59,817 nt of DNA from Butyrivibrio sp. (GTDB lineage: Bacteria; Bacillota; Clostridia; Lachnospirales; Lachnospiraceae), in contig JAFPVA010000269.1 in NCBI GenBank assembly GCA_017413105.1, positions 1 through 59,817 on the forward strand, written 5' to 3'. The first letter of the stretch is position 1; each line of letters begins with the position of its first letter. The notes below the pieces were generated by a model that was not told the origin of the DNA, did not search any database, and saw nothing but the letters and a program-made list of their open reading frames with translations. Below are positions 8,478 through 16,125 of the stretch, piece after piece. A program made the translations under genes and the position numbers.

Positions 8478-9326
8478 CTGCAACCTGTATTCCAGTGGAC
8501 TTACCCCCTCTATCTGCTTGAATATCCTGGAAAAGTAATAAAGCGGCGTAATACCACAGGCATTTCCGACCTCTTCCACCGACTCGTCTGTAAACCTCAG
8601 CATCTGCTTGGCGTGAGTGATCCTTGTAACCAACAGATAGTTAATTATCGAGGTTCCATACTGCTCTTTAAAATTCCTTGACAGGGTATATTTGTTCACA
8701 AGAAACATATCAGCAAGCATATCCAGTGTTATCTTTTCCTGATAGTGAGTATCAATATAATTCTTTAACGCATATACATTTTTGCCGGAGGAATTAACGG
8801 GTTTTGCTTCCGGATTCCAGCTAAAACTCATAAGAAAAGATATCAGCTTGCAAAGCTGCTCGTTTATCCTTATGTCCTTGATATAATCCGAGGATCTGGC
8901 AGTGTAATTGATATCCCTCCAGATTGCTTCCGCCTCTCCGGGATCTGTGGGATGAAAAACCGGCTGCCCTCCTCTCTCAACATATTTTATGTATATAGGA
9001 AGGACAGAAGCTCCGTTAAAATGTATCCACTCAAGGATCCACAGATTTTCAGAGGTTCTGTGATAATATGGAGTCTTACAGTTGATAAATACACAATCTC
9101 CCTTTTTTACCTTATATTCTTTTCCATCATAATAAAGAACCCCTTCTCCCTCTTTTACGTAAAAGAATAGAAAGGAATCCAAATCCTGTCTCTTGCTTGT
9201 ATGAGTCTTTTTAGCCTGCAGACTCCCAATTTCCTGAAGATGCAAAAGGTTAGTCCTTGCAAATTCAGATGGGGTATACAGCATTCTGTCTGATGAAACA
9301 AATTCGCCCTGAAATAGCTTTTCCAT
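8469..9326 (-). CDS. AraC-family transcriptional regulator with cupin sensor domain
   Basis: 285 residues from the ATG at 9326, chosen because GAGAGGTAGG lies just before it. Upstream in-frame starts have no ribosome site. Residues about 25-120 form a cupin-like ligand domain (LFFYVKEGEGVLYYDGKEY, then GDCVFINCKTPYYHRTS). The C-terminal about 100 residues hold two helix-turn-helix units: KITLDMLADMFLVNKYTLSR and SVEEVGNACGITPLYYFSR, ending in the GVSPLEYR signature of AraC proteins. These usually activate carbohydrate genes on binding a sugar. Its gene lies directly ahead of the polysaccharide operon and divergent from gmd-fcl, so it may regulate either or both. The effector is unknown. Confidence 0.9.
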   Translation of the reverse strand: MEKLFQGEFVSSDRMLYTPSEFARTNLLHLQEIGSLQAKKTHTSKRQDLDSFLFFYVKEGEGVLYYDGKEYKVKKGDCVFINCKTPYYHRTSENLWILEWIHFNGASVLPIYIKYVERGGQPVFHPTDPGEAEAIWRDINYTARSSDYIKDIRINEQLCKLISFLMSFSWNPEAKPVNSSGKNVYALKNYIDTHYQEKITLDMLADMFLVNKYTLSRNFKEQYGTSIINYLLVTRITHAKQMLRFTDESVEEVGNACGITPLYYFSRIFKQIEGVSPLEYRLQWK

Positions 9327-9349
9327 GCATCCTACCTCTCTCAAATACC

Positions 9350-9377
9350 ATGTTAACTGATAATTTTGCCATGTCAA
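9350..9377 (-). promoter_or_regulatory. Candidate promoter of the AraC-type regulator
   Basis: Minus strand TTGACA (9372-9377, perfect -35), 16 bases, then TAACAT (9350-9355, 4 of 6). This leaves about 18 bases of leader before the regulator start at 9326. An ATGCAAAT octamer at 9382-9389 lies just upstream of the -35. Confidence 0.5.
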
Positions 9378-9407
9378 GATAATGCAAATTAAAATCAATA
9401 AAGTGAA

Positions 9408-9436
9408 TTGAAAAGCTAAAACTCAGTAAATATAAT
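9408..9436 (+). promoter_or_regulatory. Promoter of gmd-fcl
   Basis: TTGAAA (9408-9413), 17 bases, then a perfect TATAAT (9431-9436). The leader to the gmd ATG is about 50 bases and contains the ribosome site GAGAGG. A second ATGCAAAT octamer (9448-9455) falls just after the likely transcription start. Confidence 0.7.
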
Positions 9437-9492
9437 GATTTAGAAACATGCAAATGTAACCAATTTGAGTTCAAAAATGAGAGGTTAAAAAT

Positions 9493-10584
9493 ATGGCAAA
9501 AAAGGCACTTATAACTGGTATCACAGGACAGGACGGTTCTTACCTTGCAGAGTTCCTTCTCGAAAAGGGATATGATGTTCACGGTATCATCCGTAGATCT
9601 TCTGTAGACTACAGAGAAAGAATTGCTCATCTTGAGGGACATCCTAATTTCCACCTTCACTATGGTGATCTTGGTGACTCTATGAGTATCCTTGGCGTAG
9701 TTGGCAAGGTTCGTCCTGATGAGATCTACAACCTTGCAGCTCAGTCACACGTTCAGGTATCCTTCGATTCACCTGAGTTTACTGCTGACGTTGACGCTAC
9801 AGGTGTTCTCAGAGTTTTGGAAGCAGTTCGTCAGTGCGGCCTTGCAAATACATGCCGCATTTATCAGGCATCAACTTCAGAGCTCTATGGTAAGGTTGAG
9901 GAAGTTCCTCAGAGTGAGAAGACTCCTTTCCATCCATACAGCCCTTACGCAGTAGCCAAGCTCTACGGCTACTGGATCATCAAAGAGTACAGAGAAGCTT
10001 ACAATATGTTCTGCTGCTCAGGTATTCTTTTCAACCATGAGTCAGAGAGACGTGGTGAGACCTTCGTTACACGTAAGATTACTCTCGCTGCATCAAGAAT
10101 TGCACAGGGCAAACAGGATAAGCTTTATCTCGGTAACCTTTCTTCACTTCGTGACTGGGGTTATGCAAAAGATTATGTTGAGTGTATGTGGCTCATCCTT
10201 CAGAACGATAAGCCTGAGGACTTCGTAATCGCCACTGGCGTTCAGCACTCTGTTCGTGAGTTTGCTCAGCTGGCTTTCCACTATGCAGGTATCGAGCTTG
10301 AGTTCAAGGGCGAAGGCGCTGATGAGAAGGGCTATGACAAGGCAACAGGCAAGGTTCTTGTAGAAGTTTCACCTGATTTCTACAGACCTACAGACGTTGT
10401 AAACCTTCTTGGCGATCCTACAAAGGCAAAAGAGAAGCTTCACTGGAATCCACAGACAACTTCCTTCGAGGAGCTTGTTAAGATCATGGTTGAACACGAT
10501 ATGAAGAAGGTTGCTGTAGAAAGAGCAAACGAGCACGTTAAATTTAATCTTGCTGAATTCCTTGAGAAAGGTATCGATAAGTAA
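9493..10584 (+). CDS. gmd: GDP-mannose 4,6-dehydratase
   Basis: 363 residues. It converts GDP-D-mannose to GDP-4-keto-6-deoxy-D-mannose, the first step to GDP-L-fucose, using bound NADP. The N-terminus [20 protein letters not shown] contains the G-x-x-G-x-x-G dinucleotide loop. It is followed by HGIIRRSS (the phosphate-binding arginines) and [18 protein letters not shown], which holds the catalytic Thr and Glu. The catalytic pair of short-chain dehydrogenases is in [14 protein letters not shown], and the family block [17 protein letters not shown] follows. A GAGAGG ribosome site precedes the ATG. Codon use is strongly biased to CGT, GGT, AAG and CTT, unlike the neighbouring glycosyltransferases, which suggests high expression. 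It forms an operon with fcl 18 bases downstream. Confidence 0.97.
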   Translation: MAKKALITGITGQDGSYLAEFLLEKGYDVHGIIRRSSVDYRERIAHLEGHPNFHLHYGDLGDSMSILGVVGKVRPDEIYNLAAQSHVQVSFDSPEFTADVDATGVLRVLEAVRQCGLANTCRIYQASTSELYGKVEEVPQSEKTPFHPYSPYAVAKLYGYWIIKEYREAYNMFCCSGILFNHESERRGETFVTRKITLAASRIAQGKQDKLYLGNLSSLRDWGYAKDYVECMWLILQNDKPEDFVIATGVQHSVREFAQLAFHYAGIELEFKGEGADEKGYDKATGKVLVEVSPDFYRPTDVVNLLGDPTKAKEKLHWNPQTTSFEELVKIMVEHDMKKVAVERANEHVKFNLAEFLEKGIDK

Positions 10585-10602
10585 TTCCGGAGGCAAAATA
10601 AA

Positions 10603-11544
10603 GTGGAAAAGAACGCTAAGATCTATGTGGCAGGCCACAGAGGAATGGTTGGCTCTGCCATCGTAAGAGAATTAAATAAACAGGGTTACAACAACATTAT
10701 AACCCGCACCCATAAAGAGCTTGATCTTACAAGGCAGGATCAGGTAGAGAAGTTTTTTGCTGAGGAAAAGCCTGAATATGTATTCCTTGCAGCTGCAAAA
10801 GTTGGCGGAATCATGGGCAACTCCGAAGCTCTTGCTGATTTCATGTATGAGAACATGATACTTGAGATGAATGTAATTCATTCAGCCTGGAAGAACGGTT
10901 GTAAAAAGGTTGAATTCCTTGGTTCTTCCTGTATCTACCCAAGAATGGCTCCACAGCCAATGAAGGAGAACTGTCTTCTTACTTCAGAGCTCGAGAAGAC
11001 GAATGAGGCTTATGCCCTTGCTAAGATTTCAGGCCTTAAGTACTGCGAATATCTCAACAAGCAGTACGGAACAGATTATATTTCTGTTATGCCTACAAAT
11101 CTTTACGGACCAAACGACAACTATCACCCAACACATTCTCATGTTTTGCCTGCTCTCATCAGACGCTTCCATGAGGCAAAGGAGCAGAACCTTCCTTACG
11201 TAACCTGTTGGGGTGACGGAAGTCCTCTTCGTGAGTTCCTTTATGTGGATGACCTCGCTAATCTCTGTGTATTCCTTATGAATAACTACAGTGGTGACGA
11301 GACTGTAAATGCCGGAACAGGCAAAGAGCTTACAATTAAAGAGCTCACTGAAAAGGTAGCTAAGATTGTAGGTTACACAGGCGAGATCCGTTGGGATCCT
11401 ACAAAGCCCAACGGAACTCCAAGAAAGCTCCTTGATGTTTCCAAGGCAAAAGAACTTGGCTGGACCTACACAACAGAACTTGATGACGGTATAAAGCTCG
11501 CTTACGAGGATTTCCTCAATAATCCTATGCGCGCCGAGAGATAA
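10603..11544 (+). CDS. fcl: GDP-L-fucose synthase (3,5-epimerase/4-reductase)
   Basis: 313 residues from a GTG start at 10603, set by the CCGGAGG ribosome site 8 bases before it. It epimerises and reduces GDP-4-keto-6-deoxymannose to GDP-L-fucose with NADPH. Seen: the N-terminal VAGHRGMVGSAIVREL nucleotide loop, FLGSSCIYPRMAPQPMKE (the catalytic Ser-Cys block of this family), YALAKISGLKYCE carrying the Y-x3-K pair, and NLYGPNDNYHPTHSHVLPAL. Together with gmd it supplies activated fucose. The most likely consumer is the surface polysaccharide assembled by the minus-strand cluster. It is followed by a bidirectional terminator. Confidence 0.97.
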   Translation: MEKNAKIYVAGHRGMVGSAIVRELNKQGYNNIITRTHKELDLTRQDQVEKFFAEEKPEYVFLAAAKVGGIMGNSEALADFMYENMILEMNVIHSAWKNGCKKVEFLGSSCIYPRMAPQPMKENCLLTSELEKTNEAYALAKISGLKYCEYLNKQYGTDYISVMPTNLYGPNDNYHPTHSHVLPALIRRFHEAKEQNLPYVTCWGDGSPLREFLYVDDLANLCVFLMNNYSGDETVNAGTGKELTIKELTEKVAKIVGYTGEIRWDPTKPNGTPRKLLDVSKAKELGWTYTTELDDGIKLAYEDFLNNPMRAER

Positions 11545-11596
11545 TCCATATAGGGCGATATTCGACAATAAAATCAATAAAATAATGAATTAAAAT

Positions 11597-11640
11597 GAGC
11601 CTGAGAAATGTATATTTACATCTCTCAGGCTCCTATTTTC
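11597..11640. terminator. Bidirectional terminator between fcl and CAP-domain gene
   Basis: GAGCCTGAGA (11597-11606) pairs perfectly with TCTCAGGCTC (11623-11632), and the stem extends inward by ATGTA/TACAT. T-rich sequence follows on both strands (CTATTTTCT on plus, ATTTTAATTC on minus). It serves convergent fcl and the CAP gene. Confidence 0.8.
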
Positions 11641-11647
11641 TAAAAGA

Positions 11648-12085
11648 TTATCTGAACTCACAGGCAATATAAATCTCGCCTGTCTCACTTTCATAATAAG
11701 CAATACCGGCACTACTAAAGCTTGTCCGCAGCACATTTGCACTATGTTTTGGACTGAGCATCCATGCAAGGACCACATTTTCAGGTTTTTGCTGATTGTA
11801 ATTTATTGCATGTGCAAGATTCTCACCATTAGTGAGGCTTGATACCGTGTACCAGGCCTGACCATTTGGTCTGACATGTGAAAATTTCTCAGAACATTCA
11901 GCCGCCCTTAATAAAGCGATGTCCTTAAGATCCTCGTCCATCGTCAGCTCGCATAACCCCTGTTCACTCCTGTAAGCGTTTATCTGTGCAAGTACATCAT
12001 CCTCACTGGATGCTTTTGCAACAACCGGACAACAAAGTGTTCCAATGATTATCATTGTTACCAATGAAATAACAGCCTTCTTCAT
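11648..12085 (-). CDS. Secreted CAP-domain (SCP/YkwD-like) protein
   Basis: 145 residues. A signal peptide (KK, then a hydrophobic stretch at about 5-22, with AKA before the mature part) precedes one small CAP domain: INAYRSEQGLCELTMDEDL (helix 1), FSHVRPNGQAWYT with the site histidine, GENLAHAINY, and VLAWMLSPKHSANVLRTSF with the second histidine. The last strand, EIYIACEFR, closes the fold. Bacterial CAP proteins are extracellular. Some are sporulation or wall proteins, and no enzymatic activity is established for most. At about 120 mature residues it is a minimal member. It is flanked by a terminator downstream and a 165-base AT-rich gap upstream. Confidence 0.88.
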   Translation of the reverse strand: MKKAVISLVTMIIIGTLCCPVVAKASSEDDVLAQINAYRSEQGLCELTMDEDLKDIALLRAAECSEKFSHVRPNGQAWYTVSSLTNGENLAHAINYNQQKPENVVLAWMLSPKHSANVLRTSFSSAGIAYYESETGEIYIACEFR

Positions 12086-12250
12086 AAAGTATCCCCCTTT
12101 ACAAGTAGACGGTTAATAGAAACATTTTTATTGGTAACCCCCTACAAGCATGATACTTTATTTCGGCGCAAAAGTCTCGCAAACTCAGTGTTTATGCGGC
12201 TTATTTAATATTTATTTAATCATATTAAGAATTAATTTATTATCTTTTTA

Positions 12251-14059
12251 TCACTTTCCCGTTGATATTATTCCCTCTTCAATTTTCGATCCCATAAAGG
12301 CAATTTTATCTGAAATATTATTTGTAGCAGCCGGGAATGGATAATAACCTACCCTGTCGCCTTCCACCGGATAATAAATCGTTGTTCCCTGTACATCAAA
12401 GCTTTCTACAGCATATTCACCATAGTCCTGCTGATCCGCAATATACAAAGGATTGAATCTCTTTATATCGTCCATTATGAGATATCCGCATTTATATACC
12501 AGCCACAGAGCCAATATCGCGATCATAGCTCTAAAAGCATATACAGCAGGTTTTTTATCATTTCCGAATTTATTAAATGCAAGAATCAGAAATCTTCCAA
12601 AGACAATCGCAAAGGTCAGGCAGACATAAACCTCTCCATATCTGATAAGCGGAGCACTAAATAGCCAGAATATGAGGCAAAGGATCATTGTTCCCCCAAG
12701 GGTCAGGAAATCTGCATTCCTTACCATGCTCCTTTGGCTCAGCATAAATATCTTACTATCCTGAAGCTTATTCTTTAGCTTAGAATTTGCTCCAACGGCA
12801 ACAGCTGCAAAATATATCAGGCAAGCCAAATAAAGAATAATCGCAACTATATCCAGAACCAGCATTATCTTGTTCAGTCCATGAATACTGTTAAACCAGT
12901 TAACAACCCATTCCTTAAACGGAACATCTCCATAGGCTGCAACATCTGTATAGCCTCTACCAAAAGTTTTTATCTCTTTTGCATCATATTCAGCCACTCC
13001 CCGGGGAATTTTCCAAGATGCTGTAAAGAAATCAAAAATTGTCACCGGATAGATAAGCCATCCCGAGATAATAACATTTCTTATAAAATACGGAACTGAA
13101 ATGATAAATGCCAAAAGCACAGACACCCAGAAAGCTTTTATCTTCGCAGCATTCTTTCCATGCAAAAGTTTGTATATCGGGATTATTGCCAGAATAATCA
13201 TTGGCGCAGCGGATAGTTTAATTGTAATTGCATACACTCCGGCAAGAGCCAGAAAGATGTATGGAACATATGAATGCTCGTGCCTTACATTCATATCAAG
13301 CCAATGAATAATAATATAAAAGACAATCGTGGATAAAAAGTAATCAGACGCAGGTGCCACCATATCATCAAATATCGTGAACAGGTAATAGATGGCCATT
13401 ATCCTCGCAAAATCAGATAAAATAAAGTGCCCTCTTCTCACAACATTCTTTAGATCAAGGCACTGCCATGCCAAAAGAAGAGCAAAAAAACCACTCATAA
13501 CATGATAGGATTTGCCGCTTATAAAGCTCATGCTATATAGTGCTGAAAGAGGAAATGCAGAACTGTTATAGGCAAGTCTGACATGTAGATTTCCCAATCC
13601 TCTTACGATTCCGTAGTCTTCTATCCAATGAATTGCCTGTGCATGATACAGGTCGGAATCATAATGCATTATTCCATGGGATGCACCGTAAGCCATAATG
13701 AGCATTATAAGAATATAGTACACGCCGTTTCTACCGGAAAAAAGCACCCTCCACATATTTAATGCGCCGGCAAAAAGTTCCTGTCTGTAATATATAGCTA
13801 TAAAAATACAGACAGTAGCCAAAAGCAGATTGGCCACAAGACCAACTCCTCCTGCAAGACTAAATAGCTGGGCATAAATCGTATTAGCTATTATTCCTGC
13901 ATAGATATAACTCTCCTGATAATGAGGAACATATTGCTTGCTGTTCTTACCCTTCTGAAGGTGCATGCAATCCAGGGATGTTATAACCTTTATGACTGCA
14001 TAACCCACAAGATAGGTAGTTATCAGAACATATATCCAGATAAGTTCAACTGTTAACAT
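12251..14059 (-). CDS. Large integral membrane protein, GT-C-like, unknown function
   Basis: 602 residues with about 12-14 membrane helices. After helices 1-4 comes an extracytoplasmic loop with acidic residues (GIMHYDSDLYHAQAIHWIE, about 128-146), followed by helix-rich sequence with the block LGNLHVRLAYNSSAFPLSAL. Such a D/E-bearing first large loop is where GT-C lipid-linked sugar transferases keep their catalytic acid. That makes a polyprenyl-phosphate-dependent sugar transferase possible, but I do not recognise a named family with certainty. The C-terminal soluble stretch (from about 545) contains YPVEGDRVGYYPFPAAT. It lies 19 bases after the PAP2-like gene and 6 kb from the polysaccharide cluster. 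An O-antigen-ligase-type role is an alternative. Confidence 0.6.
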   Translation of the reverse strand: MLTVELIWIYVLITTYLVGYAVIKVITSLDCMHLQKGKNSKQYVPHYQESYIYAGIIANTIYAQLFSLAGGVGLVANLLLATVCIFIAIYYRQELFAGALNMWRVLFSGRNGVYYILIMLIMAYGASHGIMHYDSDLYHAQAIHWIEDYGIVRGLGNLHVRLAYNSSAFPLSALYSMSFISGKSYHVMSGFFALLLAWQCLDLKNVVRRGHFILSDFARIMAIYYLFTIFDDMVAPASDYFLSTIVFYIIIHWLDMNVRHEHSYVPYIFLALAGVYAITIKLSAAPMIILAIIPIYKLLHGKNAAKIKAFWVSVLLAFIISVPYFIRNVIISGWLIYPVTIFDFFTASWKIPRGVAEYDAKEIKTFGRGYTDVAAYGDVPFKEWVVNWFNSIHGLNKIMLVLDIVAIILYLACLIYFAAVAVGANSKLKNKLQDSKIFMLSQRSMVRNADFLTLGGTMILCLIFWLFSAPLIRYGEVYVCLTFAIVFGRFLILAFNKFGNDKKPAVYAFRAMIAILALWLVYKCGYLIMDDIKRFNPLYIADQQDYGEYAVESFDVQGTTIYYPVEGDRVGYYPFPAATNNISDKIAFMGSKIEEGIISTGK

Positions 14060-14078
14060 CTATAATCGTGCCCCCCGA

Positions 14079-14537
14079 TCAAAAGACATTACACACAACA
14101 AGGCCTACAATAACGCCAAGAATTGCGCCAAACATAACCTGAAGCGGTGTATGTCCGACAAATTCCTTAAGTTTTTCCTCAACATTTATTTCATTGTTCA
14201 GTTCCTGAAGCCATTCCATCATATTATTTATAGCTTTGGCCTGAATTCCGGTCTCGCGTCTAACACCCATGGCGTCATGCATGGTAATAAGTGCAAGCAC
14301 TCCCGCAATGGCAAATTCAAAACTGGCTGTTCCGTAATAAAAGCAAGTGGATGTCACAAGCGCCATTACTGTAGCGGAATGTGAACTTGGCATTCCGCCA
14401 TCACCGGTGAGTCTCTCGGGATCAAAGGTCTTATTGACCAATACATAAATGATAGTTTTTAAAAGCTGCGCAGTAAACCATCCAAAAAAAGCTGCTATCA
14501 AAATTCTGTTGCTGAATAAACCTGAAAAAAACTGCAT
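14079..14537 (-). CDS. Divergent PAP2 family (DUF212/YuiD-like) membrane protein
   Basis: 152 residues from the ATG at 14537, preceded by GTGAGGG. An ATG at 14573 would lie inside the terminator hairpin and is less likely. The protein has four membrane helices and the divergent PAP2 motifs: GDGGMPSSHSATVMAL (Ser-His of the phosphatase core), MHDAMGVRRETGIQA and VGHTPLQVMFGAILG. Members are related to acid phosphatases of the PAP2 type and may act on isoprenyl or lipid phosphates, but the function is not proven. It lies between the DUF3048 gene terminator and the GT-C-like protein, and an undecaprenyl-phosphate link would fit the neighbourhood. Length is close to the usual 150-160. Confidence 0.85.
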   Translation of the reverse strand: MQFFSGLFSNRILIAAFFGWFTAQLLKTIIYVLVNKTFDPERLTGDGGMPSSHSATVMALVTSTCFYYGTASFEFAIAGVLALITMHDAMGVRRETGIQAKAINNMMEWLQELNNEINVEEKLKEFVGHTPLQVMFGAILGVIVGLVVCNVF

Positions 14538-14559
14538 AAAACCCTCACAAATTGAGCAT

Positions 14560-14585
14560 AAAACGGACGGCATTACTGCCGTCCG
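14560..14585 (-). terminator. Terminator of the recD2-cdaA-glmM-yerB operon
   Basis: Minus strand CGGACGGCA (14577-14585), loop GTAA, TGCCGTCCG (14564-14572), then TTTTATG. A strong 9-base GC-rich stem with a short T run, placed directly after the DUF3048 gene. Confidence 0.8.
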
Positions 14586-14615
14586 CTAATATAGCGAATC
14601 GAGAATCAAAAAGCT

Positions 14616-15830
14616 TTAGTTTTCGTAAGTCACTCCATTAACAGTAAATTTTGAGAATGACTTGCCTTTCTCCTGAATAACAAAAATCATTGTTCTTCCG
14701 GTGTTAAATGTAATCTCCTGACCATTATCATCATAGTAAGTTGTTGGAGAATAGTCAGAAGTCTTTTCCCATGTCATGTGGATCATCTTGCCCTTTGTTA
14801 TAAAGTATCCATCATGAGTCTTATCATGCATCTGATAAGCAAGATAACCGTTACCGTCACGAACCTCATGATAGGTTCTCTGGATTACTACATTTGCAAA
14901 GGAAAGCTGCTCGCCTGTTATCGCATCCTTCTGAGCTGAGCCATATAGAGTTTTTAAATATACTCCCTTCTCAGGATCATAAGAAAGAGCTGACTTTGTG
15001 ACAGGGTAGCAACCTGCCATATCTATCTCTGTAGCTTCAACAGCATCTGAATACGCATCCAAAGTGTTAGGATTTGTGTACCCTGTAAATGTGAAATGTG
15101 GGCCACCTTCAAAATACTCACTTCTATGAGTCAATGAATATCCTGCTTTATCTATCGCTGCTAAAACATGAGAACCGTCAGTAAAAGCTGTATGCTCTGA
15201 AGTACTTCCCTCAGGAACTCTGAAGAATGCGCCGTAGTCAGAACCCATAGCCTTTCCGCCTACACCGTTCAGGTTCTCAACATCGTCTACACCATTAGGT
15301 CTGTTTTTGCCTGTAAGAACACCGCTAACATAAAGCTCCGGTCCGCCATAATGAATAATGATCGGATCATATTCAAGAGCTGCGTAAATAAAGTAATCAC
15401 GAATACTTCTGATATTGCCGATTCTCTCAAGATTCTCCCAGTCCTCGACAATTCCCATCTGTCTGCTCATGCTGCCTTCTTCCATTATTTCATAGAAAAC
15501 TGCAACATTGCTAAGTCCATACTGAGGCTGTGCTTCTTTGTTGATAGGATACATAACAGCAAGAGGTCTTTTCTCATTTACTTCTGCATTAACCCATTCG
15601 TTGCTGAAATAGCTTCTGACCATTCCCTCTGCCGGCGGATCGTCTTCACTGACCGTTTCCTCCACAGGAGTCTCTTCCACAACCTCCTGAGGCTGCTGCT
15701 GAATCGGCTCAACGTCCTCCAGCTTCTCGATACTGATGCCGACTACTGCATCATCATCCTTTGAACTGCCACATCCAATCAGCATGGCAGCTGTAATTCC
15801 GGCTAAAATAAATGCCTTGATTTTTTTCAT
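14616..15830 (-). CDS. yerB: DUF3048 (YerB-type) lipoprotein
   Basis: 404 residues from the ATG at 15830, with GGAGGAG seven bases upstream. The signal peptide ends in the lipobox LIGC at about residue 20, so it is a lipid-anchored surface protein. A Pro/Glu-rich linker (about 25-70) precedes the DUF3048 domain, which begins RPLAVMYPINKEAQPQYGLS and continues through YEIMEEGSMSRQMGIVED, IGNIRSIRDYFIYAA and HYGGPELYVSG. The second half has the DUF3048 C-terminal beta-rich domain (VVIQRTYHEVRDGNGY, HMTWEKTSDYSPTTYYD, GRTMIFVI). The function is unknown in the family. It is the last gene of the cdaA-glmM operon, 30 bases after HPr. Confidence 0.9.
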   Translation of the reverse strand: MKKIKAFILAGITAAMLIGCGSSKDDDAVVGISIEKLEDVEPIQQQPQEVVEETPVEETVSEDDPPAEGMVRSYFSNEWVNAEVNEKRPLAVMYPINKEAQPQYGLSNVAVFYEIMEEGSMSRQMGIVEDWENLERIGNIRSIRDYFIYAALEYDPIIIHYGGPELYVSGVLTGKNRPNGVDDVENLNGVGGKAMGSDYGAFFRVPEGSTSEHTAFTDGSHVLAAIDKAGYSLTHRSEYFEGGPHFTFTGYTNPNTLDAYSDAVEATEIDMAGCYPVTKSALSYDPEKGVYLKTLYGSAQKDAITGEQLSFANVVIQRTYHEVRDGNGYLAYQMHDKTHDGYFITKGKMIHMTWEKTSDYSPTTYYDDNGQEITFNTGRTMIFVIQEKGKSFSKFTVNGVTYEN

Positions 15831-15860
15831 TACCAAACTCCTCCAAAATCTGTAAAACTT

Positions 15861-16124
15861 TTACTCCCCAAGGCCACTTTCTATGGCACTGATAAGTGCC
15901 TCCATAGCCTCTTCCTCATCGGGGCCTTCACATCTAAACTCCAGTTCATCCCCGCACTTAATGCAAGCTCCAAGAACGCTCAGCACACTCTTGGCATTTG
16001 CGGTGTTTTCACCATAACTGAAGGTAATATGAGATTTAAAATTCATTGCCACCTTACACAGATTACCAGCAGGTCTAAGATGCAATCCGGTAGGGTTTGT
16101 TATCACTACCTTTTGACTCACCAT
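15861..16124 (-). CDS. ptsH: HPr family phosphocarrier protein
   Basis: 87 residues. HPr passes phosphate from PEP via Enzyme I to sugar-specific EII proteins. When phosphorylated on Ser46 it acts with CcpA in catabolite control. His15 is present in NPTGLHLRPAG with the partner Arg17, and the Ser46 region reads NAKSVLSVLGACIKCGD, so both phosphosites are kept. The C-terminal helix is normal (EEEAMEALISAIESG). It starts two bases after the glmM stop and uses the GAGGAGG at the 3-prime end of glmM as its ribosome site. A single HPr gene inside a cdaA-glmM operon, rather than beside ptsI, is unusual. It may be the main HPr or a paralogue. Confidence 0.9.
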   Translation of the reverse strand: MVSQKVVITNPTGLHLRPAGNLCKVAMNFKSHITFSYGENTANAKSVLSVLGACIKCGDELEFRCEGPDEEEAMEALISAIESGLGE

Positions 16125-16125
16125 A

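Noticed and set aside
12086-12250. Riboswitch (c-di-GMP or ydaO type) ahead of the CAP-domain gene
   Set aside because: A GGGGGTTACC string and CGCAAA repeats look suggestive, but the conserved core of neither class can be laid out and no full fold was found.
14538-14585. Upstream start of the PAP2-like protein at 14573
   Set aside because: This ATG lies within the terminator hairpin; the ATG at 14537 has its own GAGGG site and matches family length.
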